DNA of 64,000 nucleotides, from contig NZ_JACRSR010000001.1 of assembly GCF_014384795.1 (NCBI RefSeq), positions 992,001-1,056,000 on the forward strand, written 5' to 3'. Below the pieces are notes generated by a model. That model was not told the origin of the DNA and made no database searches. It was given only the letters and a program-made list of their open reading frames with translations. The stretch is from Gehongia tenuis. GTDB lineage: Bacteria; Bacillota; Clostridia; Christensenellales; NSJ-53. Below, in pieces: positions 7,116 through 17,626 of this stretch. Made by a program: the position numbers and the translations under genes. Positions within the stretch are counted from its first letter, which is position 1, and each line of letters opens with the position of its first letter.

Positions 7116-9046
7116 CACTGAATCCTCTTAAACTTTTTTTCAATATCGGTCCGCGTCATCACGGTAAGGATGGGACGGCCGTGGGGGCAGGTCAATGGCA
7201 CCTTCTCGCTGAGCACCAGGTCCATCAAATAATTCACCTCATCCCTGCTGAGGGAATCGCCGCCTTTGATTGCCTTTTTACAGGACAGGGTGATAAGCCG
7301 GCTGCGCTTGATTTCAAGGGCCGTTGGCCTGCGGCTGTCCATAAGCTCAGCCAAAACGTCATAGAAGAGTTCACGCAGGGGCGGTTCTCCCAGGAGAGCG
7401 GGAATAGCGGTAACCCGATAGGAGAATGGCCCAAATTCCTCAAGATCATAACCGATGCCCCGGAGATCCTCCAGGTTTTCCTCCAGTGCGGACTTCTCAG
7501 GTGCACTGAGCTCCAGGATATAGGGCACCAGCAGCGGCTGGGCATCCACCGAACCCTTGGCCATCTCGGCTGTGAACTTTTCATAGAGAATACGCTCATG
7601 TGCGGCATGCTGATCAATAATGTAGAGATAATCTCCCTTCTCCACAATAAGATAAGTCAAAAAGGCCTGACCAATAAGCCGATGAGGCGCATCCGAAAAG
7701 AGATTTTCCTTGGCCGTGAGCGGAGCCAGCAAAGGTTCTGCCGCTTCTCTGACCGTCACGGCAGCTGCCTCTCCCATTTCACTCTTCAAGGGCTGCATGA
7801 GCGTATCCAAAATCCTGATTGGAATCTCGCTGCGGACATCCTCAATTGTGTTTGCGTCCCGTGTATCAGTTTGAATATTATACGTTTTGAATTCAGTCCG
7901 GGTTGAGCGATGATTATCCTTGGGCCTCGTCAGCATTGCCTCATTCTTTGGATTACCTGCAGCCGCCGTTGGCGGTGCCACCCTAAACTTTGGCTGTTCC
8001 CGATCATAACGCTGGCTTCCAAAAGCCGGGCGGTCCATGGCGGCCGCCAACGGTTCCTGGCTCTGAATCGCTTTCCGCACCGCCTGCATGACCATTTCGC
8101 GGATGAATCGTTCGTCCTTGAAACGCACCTCCAGCTTGCCCGGATGAACGTTCACATCCACCTGGTCCAGCGGCAGACGGATATTGAGCACGCAAAAAGG
8201 GTAGCGGTTGATGGTCAGATGGGTCTGATAGGCGGCCTCCAGAGCCTGGGAGAGCAGCGCGCTTCGCACATATCTCCCATTGATGAAGAAGGTTTGATGG
8301 GTTCGGTTGCCCCGGGCAATATCCGATCCCCCCACATAACCTTCCACCCGTACGCCGCTCTGCGTCTCATCCACCTTCATCAGGGATGCAAAAACATTCT
8401 TGCCATAGACCACATAGATGGCGTTTTTAAGATCGCCGTCCCCATAGCTTTGATAGAGCGTCTTGCCCCCCGTGACCACTCTGAAGGCCACCTCCGGGTG
8501 GGACAGAATAAGCCGCTGGGCCAGGTCGCAAACGGCAGTGGCCTCGGCGGAAGGCTTCTTTAAGAACTTCCGCCGAGCAGGCGTATTAAAGAACAGATCT
8601 TCCACCGTGATGGCGGTTCCCACCGGGCATCCAACAGGCCCTTCATCCTTTATTTCACCGCCCTCCAAGGCGTAGCGAAACCCCGTTTCTCCATCCTTCG
8701 TCCGGGTGAGCAGGGTGAGCCGGGAAACGGAGGCGATACTGGCCAAAGCCTCGCCGCGAAATCCAAGGGTCGCAATGGACATGAGGTCGTTTTCGCTTTC
8801 AATCTTGCTGGTGGCATGGCGCAAAAACGCCTTGGGCACCTCGCCCTGGGGAATCCCCCAGCCGTTATCGGTCACCCGAAGGTATTCAATGCCGCCCTCG
8901 CGAATCTCCAAGGTAATGGCCGTCGCTCCAGCGTCCAGAGCGTTCTCCATCAGCTCTTTGGCCACCGAGGCGGGACGTTCCACCACCTCGCCCGCGGCGA
9001 TCTGATTGGCAGTTTGTGTGGATAGGATATGGATGATCTGCTGCAA
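7115..9046 (-). CDS. mutL: DNA mismatch repair protein MutL
   Basis: MutL couples mismatch recognition by MutS to strand excision. The 643-residue protein has the N-terminal GHKL ATPase (TANQIAAGEVVERPASV, ELMENALDAGA, DNGWGI, GFRGEAL) and a C-terminal domain with the endonuclease metal motif DQHAAHERILYEKF and the late CPHGRP motif. It therefore belongs to the nicking MutL type found where there is no MutH. The start is a TTG at 9046, set by GTAAGGAGG 5 bp upstream and by the conserved N terminus QIIHILSTQTANQIAAGE. An upstream ATG in the same frame would add 44 unrelated residues inside mutS. mutS ends 11 bp away. Confidence 0.95.
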   Translation of the reverse strand: MQQIIHILSTQTANQIAAGEVVERPASVAKELMENALDAGATAITLEIREGGIEYLRVTDNGWGIPQGEVPKAFLRHATSKIESENDLMSIATLGFRGEALASIASVSRLTLLTRTKDGETGFRYALEGGEIKDEGPVGCPVGTAITVEDLFFNTPARRKFLKKPSAEATAVCDLAQRLILSHPEVAFRVVTGGKTLYQSYGDGDLKNAIYVVYGKNVFASLMKVDETQSGVRVEGYVGGSDIARGNRTHQTFFINGRYVRSALLSQALEAAYQTHLTINRYPFCVLNIRLPLDQVDVNVHPGKLEVRFKDERFIREMVMQAVRKAIQSQEPLAAAMDRPAFGSQRYDREQPKFRVAPPTAAAGNPKNEAMLTRPKDNHRSTRTEFKTYNIQTDTRDANTIEDVRSEIPIRILDTLMQPLKSEMGEAAAVTVREAAEPLLAPLTAKENLFSDAPHRLIGQAFLTYLIVEKGDYLYIIDQHAAHERILYEKFTAEMAKGSVDAQPLLVPYILELSAPEKSALEENLEDLRGIGYDLEEFGPFSYRVTAIPALLGEPPLRELFYDVLAELMDSRRPTALEIKRSRLITLSCKKAIKGGDSLSRDEVNYLMDLVLSEKVPLTCPHGRPILTVMTRTDIEKKFKRIQ

Positions 9047-9056
9047 TGTTGCCTCC

Positions 9057-11681
9057 TTACACCTTTTTGGCTTCCTCAACAAAATAGTTGAGCTGATTGA
9101 TGGCATCCATGGGCGTGAGCTGGCTGATATCCAGCACCCGCAGACGGTCCAGGATGCGCCTCGAAACCAGATCCTCAATGAGCGAGGTCTGTTCGGGCTG
9201 TTCCTTGGTCTCCAAAATCTGATGGCCGATGGACGTTTGGTTGATATCCGCCGTCTCCAGGCTGCCCAGAATCTCTCTGGCCCGGGTCAGCACGCCCTCG
9301 GGCAATCCCGCCAGCTTGGCCACTTCAATACCAAAGCTTCGATCTGCGCCGCCCTTGGCGATCTTTCTCAGAAAGACGATATCCTCTCCCACCTCCTGCA
9401 CACAGATCCGATAGTTCTGCACGCCAGGAAGCCTGCCCTCCAATTCACTGAGCTCATGATAATGGGTGGCAAAGAGCGTCTTTGCCCCCAGAATGCTGGG
9501 ATTACAGATGTATTCCACCACCGACCAGGCGATACTGAGCCCGTCGAAAGTGCTGGTGCCTCTTCCAATTTCATCCAAAATCAAGAGGCTGTTGGCGGTG
9601 GCGTTCCGAAGAATATGGGCCATTTCACTCATTTCCACCATGAACGTACTTTGTCCGGAGGCGAGGTCATCGGACGCGCCCACCCGGGTAAAGATTCGGT
9701 CGGTGATAGCAATGTTGGCGCTTCTCGCCGGCACAAAGGAGCCCATATGGGCCATGAGCACGATGAGGGCAACCTGGCGCATATAGGTGCTCTTGCCAGC
9801 CATATTGGGGCCGGTAATAATCATCAGGCGATGATTCTGGCCATCCATATAGGCGTCATTGGGCACAAAGGGTTCCCGGAGGGAACGCTCCACCACGGGA
9901 TGGCGCCCCGCCTTGATCTCGATGACGCCCTTTTGATTGAGCTCCGGTTTGACGTAATCATAGTCCTGGGCAACCCTTGCCAGGGACAGCAGACAATCCA
10001 GCTTCGCCAAAGCCTGTGCGGTCTGCTGCAGAGCCCCCAGTTTCTCCGTAAGCTTTTCCCGAAGCTCACAGAAAAGCTGATATTCCAGCTTAACCGATTT
10101 CTCCTCGGCCCCCAGGATGGTCTCCTCCAGGTTTTTCAGTTCCTCGGTGATGTAACGTTCCGCGTTCGCCAGCGTCTGCTTCCTCACGTAACGATAGGGC
10201 ACCTGATCGTAGTAGGATTTGGTGACCTCAATATAGTAACCAAAAACCTTGTTATAGCCCACCTTCAGGTTCTTGATGCCGGTGGCCTCCCGCTCCTGTT
10301 CCTCAAGAGCGGTGATCCAGGTCCGGCCATCGGTGGCGGCGCTGCGATAGCCATCCAGCACCTTGTCGTACCCGTCCCGAATAAGTCCCCCTTCCCGGAT
10401 GGAAAAGGGCGGATCGTCGGCAATGGCGCTTTTCAGCAGAGCCACCAGGGAATTCAGAGGATTGAGATTTTTCGCGATATCTCTCAGCTCCGGCTTTTTG
10501 AAGCCCGACATGCAGCTTTTGATGGGCGCCACCTGAGCCATGGACTGGGTGAGCGACAGGCAGTCCCGGGCGTTAAAGGAGCCGTAGGAAATGCGGCTGA
10601 TGAGACGCTGGATATCGTGGACGTTTTTCAGATACTCCCTCAGCTCGTCGGCGGAAATATAGTTTTTCACCAGCTCTTCCACGCCGTCCAGACGGCGTAT
10701 GATGCTTGCCCGGTCAGCAAGGGGCTGCTGGACCCACTGCCGAATGAGACGTCCGCCCATGGCGGTTCCCGTCTTGTCCAGCACCCACAGCAGGGACCCC
10801 CGCTTCTTGCCGCTTCGAAGGGTCTCCACCAATTCCAGATTGCGCAGGGTGGTGGCGTCAAGAGGCATATAGGCTCGGGTATTGACCGCCCAAATCTCCC
10901 GAATATGAGGCAAAGCGTTCAACTGGGTTTCCGCAAGGTATGCCAAAAGACCCCCGGCTGCTTCCACAGCCAGCGGCATGGCGTTCCAATAGATCGGGTC
11001 AAAGTTATCCTTGAAGTGCTCCTCCAGGCGCTCCCTGGCCCGGCTGAAATCAAAGTCGGGGCTGGCATAGCAGGAGATGGGAAAGCGCTGCTCACTCTGA
11101 TCCAGCATTCTATCGTTCCAAGCCAGGAACATGGTCTCGCTGGCGATGATTTCCGGCGATTCCAGACGGATGAGCTCGCTCACCACCGTCTCCATATAGA
11201 GCGGCCCGGTGAATTCACCCGCGTAAAATTCGCCGGTCGAGACATCGGCATAAGCCATTCCCACCCCCATTTCACCCTTATGCAGGGCAATGAGGTAGTT
11301 GTTCTTCTTCTCGTCCAGCATGGTGCCTTCAATAACCGTGCCCGGCGTGATCACCCGGATCACATCCCGCTCCACCATGCCCTTGCTCTCGGCAGGATCG
11401 GTGAGCTGTTCACAGATCGCAACCTTGTAGCCCTTCCCAATCAGCGTTTGAATATAGCCTTCCACGCTGTGATAGGGCACTCCGCACATGGGTGCCCTAT
11501 CCTCGGGATTTTTGTTTTTGGGACCCCGGCCGGTCAACGTGATTTCAAGCTCCCTGGACGCTGTAACGGCGTCCTCAAAGAACATCTCATAGAAATCGCC
11601 CAGCCTGAACATCAGGATGCAGTCTTTATACCGCTCCTTGATCTCAAAATACTGCTGCATCATGGGCGTCGTGTTTGTCAT
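9057..11681 (-). CDS. mutS: DNA mismatch repair protein MutS
   Basis: MutS recognises mismatches and small loops. The 874-residue protein has the N-terminal mismatch-reading motif in LGDFYEMFFEDA, the connector and clamp regions, and a C-terminal ABC ATPase with Walker A GPNMAGKST, a downstream STFMVEMSEMAHIL segment, Walker B LILDEIGRGTSTFDG and the conserved ATHYHEL. Length is normal for bacterial MutS1. GGAG lies just before the ATG at 11681. It sits between ylbF (64 bp upstream) and mutL (11 bp downstream) in one operon. Confidence 0.97.
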   Translation of the reverse strand: MTNTTPMMQQYFEIKERYKDCILMFRLGDFYEMFFEDAVTASRELEITLTGRGPKNKNPEDRAPMCGVPYHSVEGYIQTLIGKGYKVAICEQLTDPAESKGMVERDVIRVITPGTVIEGTMLDEKKNNYLIALHKGEMGVGMAYADVSTGEFYAGEFTGPLYMETVVSELIRLESPEIIASETMFLAWNDRMLDQSEQRFPISCYASPDFDFSRARERLEEHFKDNFDPIYWNAMPLAVEAAGGLLAYLAETQLNALPHIREIWAVNTRAYMPLDATTLRNLELVETLRSGKKRGSLLWVLDKTGTAMGGRLIRQWVQQPLADRASIIRRLDGVEELVKNYISADELREYLKNVHDIQRLISRISYGSFNARDCLSLTQSMAQVAPIKSCMSGFKKPELRDIAKNLNPLNSLVALLKSAIADDPPFSIREGGLIRDGYDKVLDGYRSAATDGRTWITALEEQEREATGIKNLKVGYNKVFGYYIEVTKSYYDQVPYRYVRKQTLANAERYITEELKNLEETILGAEEKSVKLEYQLFCELREKLTEKLGALQQTAQALAKLDCLLSLARVAQDYDYVKPELNQKGVIEIKAGRHPVVERSLREPFVPNDAYMDGQNHRLMIITGPNMAGKSTYMRQVALIVLMAHMGSFVPARSANIAITDRIFTRVGASDDLASGQSTFMVEMSEMAHILRNATANSLLILDEIGRGTSTFDGLSIAWSVVEYICNPSILGAKTLFATHYHELSELEGRLPGVQNYRICVQEVGEDIVFLRKIAKGGADRSFGIEVAKLAGLPEGVLTRAREILGSLETADINQTSIGHQILETKEQPEQTSLIEDLVSRRILDRLRVLDISQLTPMDAINQLNYFVEEAKKV

Positions 11682-11745
11682 ACTCCACCCCTTTACCCTC
11701 TAAAACCTCACAAAGCCTTTTTAAAACGATCGCCTTCAGCCCGTT

Positions 11746-12135
11746 TTAGTGGCATCCAGCACAGGATGCACAGCCGTCCGGCGAGCAGCCCTGATCCATC
11801 TCACCGGTAACATAGAACTTCAGCAGCTGATTTACCTGCTTCAAAAGATCGGAATAACCCTGCTGGGCCTCCATCATCTCATGGATGAGGGGATTCTCGC
11901 CCAGCGTCTTGTAGGTGTCCTGGTACTCCTTGGTCTTGCTGTGAATGAGCTCCTTATCTGCGAGGGGCTGCATCATCAAAGACTGGAGTTCTTCCTTCTG
12001 CTGATCAAACTTGGCCAAAAGGCCCTCGGCTTCAGCGTTGGCGGCCACGGCGGCCTCCGTTTCCTGCACCCTCACAAATTCAGGACTTTCCTTGATGGCC
12101 TCTCCCAAACTCTTTACACTTTCAAATACGGTCAT
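11746..12135 (-). CDS. YlbF-family protein with a cysteine-rich tail
   Basis: This 129-residue mostly helical protein matches the YlbF/YmcA (RicF/RicA) family: ESVKSLGEAIKESPEF, then a long amphipathic helix pair ending in QVNQLLKFYVTGE. After that comes a short tail CSPDGCASCAGCH with four cysteines and a terminal His. From memory, Ric proteins of B. subtilis act with YaaT, carry Fe-S clusters and affect RNA processing; which member this is equivalent to is not certain. The ATG at 12135 overlaps the miaB stop as ATGA, so translation is probably coupled. AAGGAG lies 8 bp upstream, inside miaB. A GTG at 12141 is possible but too close to the site. Confidence 0.85.
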   Translation of the reverse strand: MTVFESVKSLGEAIKESPEFVRVQETEAAVAANAEAEGLLAKFDQQKEELQSLMMQPLADKELIHSKTKEYQDTYKTLGENPLIHEMMEAQQGYSDLLKQVNQLLKFYVTGEMDQGCSPDGCASCAGCH

Positions 12136-13550
12136 GTCCACGTCTCCTTTTCAATTTTTCCTGTAAGACTATTCTTTCCCGCCCGAACGATCTTTACCGT
12201 GACAATCCGTCCCAGTATATCGGGCGTGCCTTGCAAATTTACCGTGCGGCCGCCTTCACTGCGGCCCATATAAAAGTTTTCGCCGCGCTTGCTCCCGCGT
12301 TCCACCAAAACCTTTTGCGAAGTACCCAAAAGCTTCTGATTTTCCTCATAGGTGATGCGGTTTTGCAGGTCCACCAAGCGCCGGATCCGGTCATTTTTTA
12401 CATCCTCCGGCACCTGATTTTCTGCCGAAGCCGCCCTCGTGCCCGGACGTTTGGAATAGACAAATGTGAACGCCGAAGCGAAACGCACTCTTTCCGCCAG
12501 GTCCAGGGTCTCGCAAAAATCCGCTTCCGTTTCACCGGGAAAGCCCACCATAAGATCCGTCGTAATATCAATATCCGGCACCCTCTGCCGCATCCGGTCA
12601 ATGAGCTCCAAATACGCTTCCCGAGTGTACACCCGGTTCATCGCACGAAGCACGGCGTTGCTCCCCGACTGCACCGGCAGATGAAGCTGATTGGCGATAT
12701 GGGGCGCCCCCGCAATGGCGTCCATCAGTTCCTCCGTCAAATCCTTGGGATGAGAGGTCATAAAGCGAACCCTTTCAATCCCTGGCACTTCGCTCACCCG
12801 CTGCAAAAGCCGGGCAAAGGATGGCCCATCCGGCAGATCCTTGCCGTAGGAATTGACATTTTGTCCAAGAAGCGTGATCTCCTTCACGCCGCCGGCCGCC
12901 AGCTCCGCCGCTTCCGCCAGCACCGCATCCATGGTGCGGCTGCGCTCCCTGCCGCGCACATAAGGCACAATACAATAGGAGCAAAAGTTGTTGCAGCCAT
13001 ACATCACCGTCACCCAGGCCGCGGCACCGTTCTCCCGCCGGGCGGGCATGCCTTCCAGCACCCATCCATCGCTGTCCCAAACCTCAAGAATCCCCCGCTG
13101 TTCCGAAAGACATTCAAGCAACATGGACGGGAATTCATGAACATTATGGGTTCCAAAGATCAAATCCACGAAGGGAAATTTTCTTTTGAGCTCCTCAGCC
13201 GTGCCCTTTTGCTGCATCATGCAGCCGCACACAGCCACAATGAGTTCCGGGCGTTTGCGCTTGAGCGGCTTTAAAGCGCCCACGTTGCCGAAAACCTTGA
13301 GTTCAGCGTTTTCCCTAACGCAGCAGGTGTTAAAAAGAACAAGATCCGCTTTTTTTATATCCTCTTCGGCCATGAGTCCAGCCTTCTCCAGGAGCCCCGC
13401 GAGAATCTCCGAATCGTGGGTGTTCATCTGACAGCCATAGGTCACGATGTGATAGCTTTTCCCCGCGCCCCATCCTTGGAGCGCCTTAAGGGCTGCATTC
13501 TGTTTTTCCAGGGATTCAAAATCGATCATCTTCAAAGACTTTTCTCCCAT
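12132..13550 (-). CDS. miaB: tRNA-2-methylthio-N6-dimethylallyladenosine synthase MiaB
   Basis: A radical-SAM methylthiotransferase that adds the ms2 group to i6A37, acting after MiaA. Domains: N-terminal UPF0004 (YHIVTYGCQMNTHDSE, with further cluster Cys in NTCCVRENAE and VAVCGCMMQQ), the radical SAM motif CNNFCSYCIVPY, and a C-terminal TRAM domain. The start is uncertain. An ATG at 13568 falls within the predicted -10 box, so translation must begin downstream: ATG 13550 (used here), TTG 13535 with GGGAG 8 bp before it, or ATG 13529. The gene heads the cluster miaB-ylbF-mutS-mutL-miaA-hfq. Confidence 0.92.
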   Translation of the reverse strand: MGEKSLKMIDFESLEKQNAALKALQGWGAGKSYHIVTYGCQMNTHDSEILAGLLEKAGLMAEEDIKKADLVLFNTCCVRENAELKVFGNVGALKPLKRKRPELIVAVCGCMMQQKGTAEELKRKFPFVDLIFGTHNVHEFPSMLLECLSEQRGILEVWDSDGWVLEGMPARRENGAAAWVTVMYGCNNFCSYCIVPYVRGRERSRTMDAVLAEAAELAAGGVKEITLLGQNVNSYGKDLPDGPSFARLLQRVSEVPGIERVRFMTSHPKDLTEELMDAIAGAPHIANQLHLPVQSGSNAVLRAMNRVYTREAYLELIDRMRQRVPDIDITTDLMVGFPGETEADFCETLDLAERVRFASAFTFVYSKRPGTRAASAENQVPEDVKNDRIRRLVDLQNRITYEENQKLLGTSQKVLVERGSKRGENFYMGRSEGGRTVNLQGTPDILGRIVTVKIVRAGKNSLTGKIEKETWT

Positions 13551-13566
13551 TTTCCGTACTGTATCC

Positions 13567-13595
13567 ATTATAACTTTTTTAGGACAAACCGGCAA
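13567..13595 (-). promoter_or_regulatory. Promoter of the miaB-mutSL cluster
   Basis: Minus strand: TTGCCG, 17 bp, TATAAT. It lies directly after the clpC terminator. The predicted transcript start near 13560 excludes start codons upstream of 13550 for miaB. Confidence 0.7.
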
Positions 13596-13606
13596 CAAAA
13601 GGGAAC

Positions 13607-13631
13607 AAAAAACGGCCGCTTTCGCGGCCGT
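13607..13631 (-). terminator. Terminator of the ctsR-clpC operon
   Basis: ACGGCCGC and GCGGCCGT pair around a tttc loop. On the minus strand a run of six T follows. It starts 9 bp after the clpC stop codon. Confidence 0.85.
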
Positions 13632-13639
13632 CAAAGTTT

Positions 13640-16087
13640 TTATTCTGCGGGCTGAGTCGCTTCGTCATGCTGCTTGGTAAAAACCAGCTTGCCTTTGCGG
13701 ATGGAACCAACTACGTGATCGCCGATGTGAATACTGCCGTCCAGAATCTCCTCGGACAGGCGGTCTTCCACCATCCGCTGAATAGCCCGGCGGAGAGGAC
13801 GGGCCCCATACTCGGGATCAAAGCCCTCTTTGGCCAAATAATCCAGCGCCGGTTCGCTCATGGTAAGATAGATCTCCCGCTCTGCCAGACGCTTAGCCAC
13901 GCTGTCCATCATGAGGGTGACAATCTTTCGCGTATCCGCCTCATTCAACTGATGGAACACGATGGTCTCATCCACTCGGTTCAAGAATTCCGGCCGGAAG
14001 GTGCGCCGAAGCTCCTCCATCACATTTTCCTTCAGTCGTTCATAGGTCTGCACATCGCTTTCCGAGGCCGCAAACCCGAGAGCCCTTTGCTTCATGGAAT
14101 GGGCGCCCACATTGCTGGTCATGATGAGCACCGTGTTTCGAAAGTCCACCGTTCTGCCCTGACCGTCGGTGAGCCGGCCGTCCTCCATGATCTGAAGGAG
14201 CGTGTTGAACACGTCGGGATGGGCCTTTTCCACCTCATCCAGCAGCACCACCGAATAGGGTTTGCGGCGAACCTGCTCGGTCAGCTGGCCGCCCTCCTCA
14301 TAGCCCACATACCCCGGCGGAGAACCCATGAGCCGGGAGACACTGTGGCGCTCCATATATTCGGACATATCCAGGCGGATCATGGCGTCCTCATCCCCGA
14401 AGAGAGCCTCCGCTAGAGCGCGGGAAAGCTCCGTCTTGCCCACGCCGGTGGGACCAAGGAAAATGAAGGAACCGATGGGCCGCTTGGGATCCTTAAGGCC
14501 CGCTCTGGCCCTTCGGATGGCCTTGGCGACCGCGGCCACCGCCTCATCCTGGCCGATCACCCTGGCGTGAAGCGTCTTTTCCAAATGAAGCAGCCGTTCC
14601 GCCTCGTCCTGGGTGAGCTGCATCACCGGAATGTTCGTCCAGCTGGAGACCACGTCGGCGATCTCCTTCTCTCCCACGGTAAGCTTTTTGGTATCCCGGC
14701 TCGCCTTCCAGGCCTCAATATGCTTATCCATCTCCAGTTTGATGGTAGCTTCCTCGTCCCGCATCTTGGCGGCCTTCTCGTAGTCCTGATTGTTGACGGC
14801 TTCCACTTTTTCCTTGCGCACCGCCTCAAGACGGCCCTCAATCTCCTTCATGTCCGGCGGCGCGGTGAGGCTTTGAATGCGCACTTTGGAGGCCGCCTCG
14901 TCGATGAGGTCGATGGCTTTGTCCGGCAGGAACCGGTCGGAGATATATCGATCGGACAGCTGAACCGCGGCACGGATGGCCTCATCGGTAATGGTGACCT
15001 TGTGGTGTGCCTCATAGCGGTCCCGAAGCCCCTCCAGGATGGCCACCGATTCCTCCAGGGTGGGCTCGCCCACCATCACCGGCTGAAAGCGGCGCTCCAA
15101 AGCCGCATCCTTTTCGATATGCTTTCGATATTCATCAAGGGTGGTGGCGCCAATCGCCTGCAATTCGCCTCTAGCCAGCGCCGGCTTCAAGATGTTTGCG
15201 GCGTCAATGGCGCCTTCCGCTGCTCCCGCGCCGATGAGCGTATGAATCTCATCGATAAAGAGGATGATGTTGCCGGCATTTTTGATATCCTTGAGCGCAT
15301 TCTTCATTCGCTCCTCAAAATCGCCCCGGAATTTGGCGCCGGCCAGCATTCCGGAAAGATCCAGGCTTACCACCCGCTTGTTGCGTAAAAGCTCCGTAAC
15401 ACTGCCTTCCACGATGCGCTGGGCAAGGCCTTCCGCCACTGCGGTTTTACCCACGCCCGGTTCACCGATGAGCACCGGATTGTTCTTGGTCCTGCGGCTT
15501 AGAATCTGTATGATTCGCTCAATTTCCTTCGTTCTTCCGATCACCGGGTCCAACTCACCATCCTTCGCAGCCTGAGTCAGATCCCGGCCAAACTGATCGA
15601 GAGCGGGCGTCTTCTTCTGAGTGGTCTTCAGCCTGCCGTCCGTGGACTCCTCCTGAAAGCTCTTCATGATGAGTCTTTGAATCTGATCGAGATCAGCGCC
15701 CAGCTGTGCGATGATGCGGGCGGCAACGCCATCCTTCTCCCGAACCAGAGCCATCAGGATGTGTTCAGTACCCACGTAGCTGTGGCCCATGTCCCGGGCC
15801 TCCCGGACACTCAGCTCCATCACCTTTTTGGTTCTGGGGGTGTAACCGAAGTTCTCCGTAAATTTGTAATCTCCCTTACCGATGAGGGTGAGCACGATCC
15901 GCTCAACACCCTCATAGGTCACGCCCATGGAGCGCAGCACCTTCACGGCGCTGCCGCCATCGTCCTGCAACAGACCGAGCAGCAGATGTTCCGTTCCCAC
16001 ATAGTTATGCCCCAGGCCCTTTGCGGCCTCCTGGGCGTGAACGAGCACTTTCTGCGCCCGTTCCGTAAAACGGCCGTAGTATGCCAT
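13640..16087 (-). CDS. clpC: ATP-dependent Clp protease ATPase subunit ClpC
   Basis: A Hsp100 unfoldase that feeds proteins, including McsB-phosphorylated ones, to ClpP. The 815-residue protein has two N-terminal Clp repeats ([35 protein letters not shown]), AAA-1 with [16 protein letters not shown], a middle region with a UVR-type coiled coil ([12 protein letters not shown]), and AAA-2 with [16 protein letters not shown] and the sensor-rich [20 protein letters not shown]. The middle region and gene context separate ClpC from ClpA/ClpB. The ATG at 16087 shares one base with the mcsB stop (TGATG); a TTG at 16090 is the alternative. It is the last gene of the CtsR operon. Confidence 0.96.
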   Translation of the reverse strand: MAYYGRFTERAQKVLVHAQEAAKGLGHNYVGTEHLLLGLLQDDGGSAVKVLRSMGVTYEGVERIVLTLIGKGDYKFTENFGYTPRTKKVMELSVREARDMGHSYVGTEHILMALVREKDGVAARIIAQLGADLDQIQRLIMKSFQEESTDGRLKTTQKKTPALDQFGRDLTQAAKDGELDPVIGRTKEIERIIQILSRRTKNNPVLIGEPGVGKTAVAEGLAQRIVEGSVTELLRNKRVVSLDLSGMLAGAKFRGDFEERMKNALKDIKNAGNIILFIDEIHTLIGAGAAEGAIDAANILKPALARGELQAIGATTLDEYRKHIEKDAALERRFQPVMVGEPTLEESVAILEGLRDRYEAHHKVTITDEAIRAAVQLSDRYISDRFLPDKAIDLIDEAASKVRIQSLTAPPDMKEIEGRLEAVRKEKVEAVNNQDYEKAAKMRDEEATIKLEMDKHIEAWKASRDTKKLTVGEKEIADVVSSWTNIPVMQLTQDEAERLLHLEKTLHARVIGQDEAVAAVAKAIRRARAGLKDPKRPIGSFIFLGPTGVGKTELSRALAEALFGDEDAMIRLDMSEYMERHSVSRLMGSPPGYVGYEEGGQLTEQVRRKPYSVVLLDEVEKAHPDVFNTLLQIMEDGRLTDGQGRTVDFRNTVLIMTSNVGAHSMKQRALGFAASESDVQTYERLKENVMEELRRTFRPEFLNRVDETIVFHQLNEADTRKIVTLMMDSVAKRLAEREIYLTMSEPALDYLAKEGFDPEYGARPLRRAIQRMVEDRLSEEILDGSIHIGDHVVGSIRKGKLVFTKQHDEATQPAE

Positions 16088-17094
16088 CAATCTTCCTCCT
16101 TCAAATCTCGTAAGACCTCCTGCACCTTCTTGGCGCGGAGAATATTGATCTTGGCGGGACTCATCTCATCCCCCATCGTCTTGGCAAGGCCGGCGGGCTG
16201 CATGGTTACCAGAAGGTCCTGCAGCGGTTCCACCGCCCGCACCGGTAAAAGCTCCATTTCAGCGCCCAGCAGCACATCGGAGATGAGCCGCATGAATTCA
16301 GGCAGCTCCAGCTTCTTGGCATAGAGCATGAGGCCGTAGGCGCGGTTCAGCCGATCCTCCAAATCCAGGTGTCCATACTCCAGCAGGGTGCGCCGTCCTT
16401 CCAGCTCCAGCTCCGCCAGGCTCTCCACAGTGGTCTGCACCCGACTGATGAGCTCCTCCTCCGTCCGGCCCAGGGTCAGCTGATTGGAGATCTGAAACAG
16501 ATCGCCCATAGGTTCAGATCCCTCGCCGTACATGCCGCGCACGGTGATGCCCAGTTTGCTCACCGCCCGGGCCATGTTATCCATCTGGCCCGTCATGGAC
16601 AGGGCGGGCAGATGCACCAGCGCCGAGGCCCGCATCCCCGTTCCCACATTGGTGGGACAGGAGGACAGGTAACCCCACTGGGGATCATACGCATAGGGTA
16701 ATACTTTTTCCAGCTTTCTATCCAGTTCATCGATTCTTTCATAGGCTGTTCTCAGCCCCAGACCCGGCTCCAATGACTGCAGCCGCAGGTGGTCCTCTTC
16801 GCCCACCATCACGGCGAGGGTCTCTTCCTCATTGAAAAACAGCGCCCCGCAGGGATTATCCATGAGCTCCCGGCTGGCCAAATGGCGCTCCACCAAAAGA
16901 TACTTGGTGGTGTCGTCCACCTCTCCCACCACGATCTTCCGGAAACCGTCCAATGCCCGGCCCACCTGCTCCACGATCTCCTCACAGCCCTTTTCATTCA
17001 GCCGATCCGGAAAGGGGTAATCCTTGTAATTGCGGGCCAGGCGGACGCGGCTGCTGAGGATCACGGACTTTTTTTGTTCCATCCATTCCTCCAT
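16087..17094 (-). CDS. mcsB: Protein arginine kinase McsB
   Basis: McsB phosphorylates arginines on misfolded proteins and on CtsR, marking them for ClpCP. The 335-residue protein has the guanidino-kinase fold: [19 protein letters not shown] at the N terminus, ATP-binding arginines, and [20 protein letters not shown] with the conserved Cys of the family. The start is given as ATG 17094. A GTG at 17100 overlaps the mcsA stop and sits 4 bp from AAGGAGG, so it is also possible. It lies in the order ctsR-mcsA-mcsB-clpC with overlapping ends. Confidence 0.94.
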   Translation of the reverse strand: MEEWMEQKKSVILSSRVRLARNYKDYPFPDRLNEKGCEEIVEQVGRALDGFRKIVVGEVDDTTKYLLVERHLASRELMDNPCGALFFNEEETLAVMVGEEDHLRLQSLEPGLGLRTAYERIDELDRKLEKVLPYAYDPQWGYLSSCPTNVGTGMRASALVHLPALSMTGQMDNMARAVSKLGITVRGMYGEGSEPMGDLFQISNQLTLGRTEEELISRVQTTVESLAELELEGRRTLLEYGHLDLEDRLNRAYGLMLYAKKLELPEFMRLISDVLLGAEMELLPVRAVEPLQDLLVTMQPAGLAKTMGDEMSPAKINILRAKKVQEVLRDLKEED

Positions 17095-17096
17095 AC

Positions 17097-17612
17097 TCAC
17101 ACCCCCTCCTTCTGAGCTTCCAGGGCGCGAATCTCATCCCGCAGCTGCGCCGCATGTTCAAAGGCCTCTATCTCCACCGCCTGACTCAACTCGGCCTTGA
17201 GCTGGTCGATCCTGCGCTGGCGCTGATCATCCTCCGTCAAGCTGCCCAGCGCCTTACCCGTGTGATGGGTGGACCCGGACTGCACCTGCTGGATAAATCC
17301 GCCTGCAAATTCCCGGAAAGTATTATAGCATTCGGCGCATCCAAACCGGCCCTGCTTTTTCACCCTTTCCAAGGTGATGCCGCAGGCGGGACAGGTTTTT
17401 TGCAGTTCCGCCTCGTCGTCTTCAACACTCTGCTGCTTTTTATGATTCAAAATTTCCGCGAGCAGACTGCCCAGCTGAACGGCGTTAAAGGAGGCGGCAT
17501 TGCCCCGCTTCTTGGCACAGTCCTCACAAAGATAAACGTCGTTTTGCTTGCCGTTTACGTAGATCGTCCATTTTATCTTCGCGACATTCTTGCCGCAATC
17601 ATCACATAGCAT
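17097..17612 (-). CDS. mcsA: McsA, zinc-finger activator of McsB
   Basis: McsA binds and activates the arginine kinase McsB and modulates CtsR. The 171-residue protein has two pairs of CxxC at the N terminus (MLCDDCG; YLCEDCAKK), two more (KTCPACG; FGCAECYNTF) and a C-terminal UVR motif (LSQAVEIEAFEHAAQLRDEIRALE). This is the standard McsA architecture. The ATG at 17612 lies 14 bp after the ctsR stop. Confidence 0.95.
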   Translation of the reverse strand: MLCDDCGKNVAKIKWTIYVNGKQNDVYLCEDCAKKRGNAASFNAVQLGSLLAEILNHKKQQSVEDDEAELQKTCPACGITLERVKKQGRFGCAECYNTFREFAGGFIQQVQSGSTHHTGKALGSLTEDDQRQRRIDQLKAELSQAVEIEAFEHAAQLRDEIRALEAQKEGV

Positions 17613-17626
17613 TGGTTTGCCTCCTT

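Noticed and set aside
9006-11810. A 934-codon open frame on the plus strand opposite mutS
   Set aside because: It lies wholly antisense to a gene with full MutS motifs, has His/Gly-rich low-quality translation and no ribosome site; it results from codon bias of mutS.
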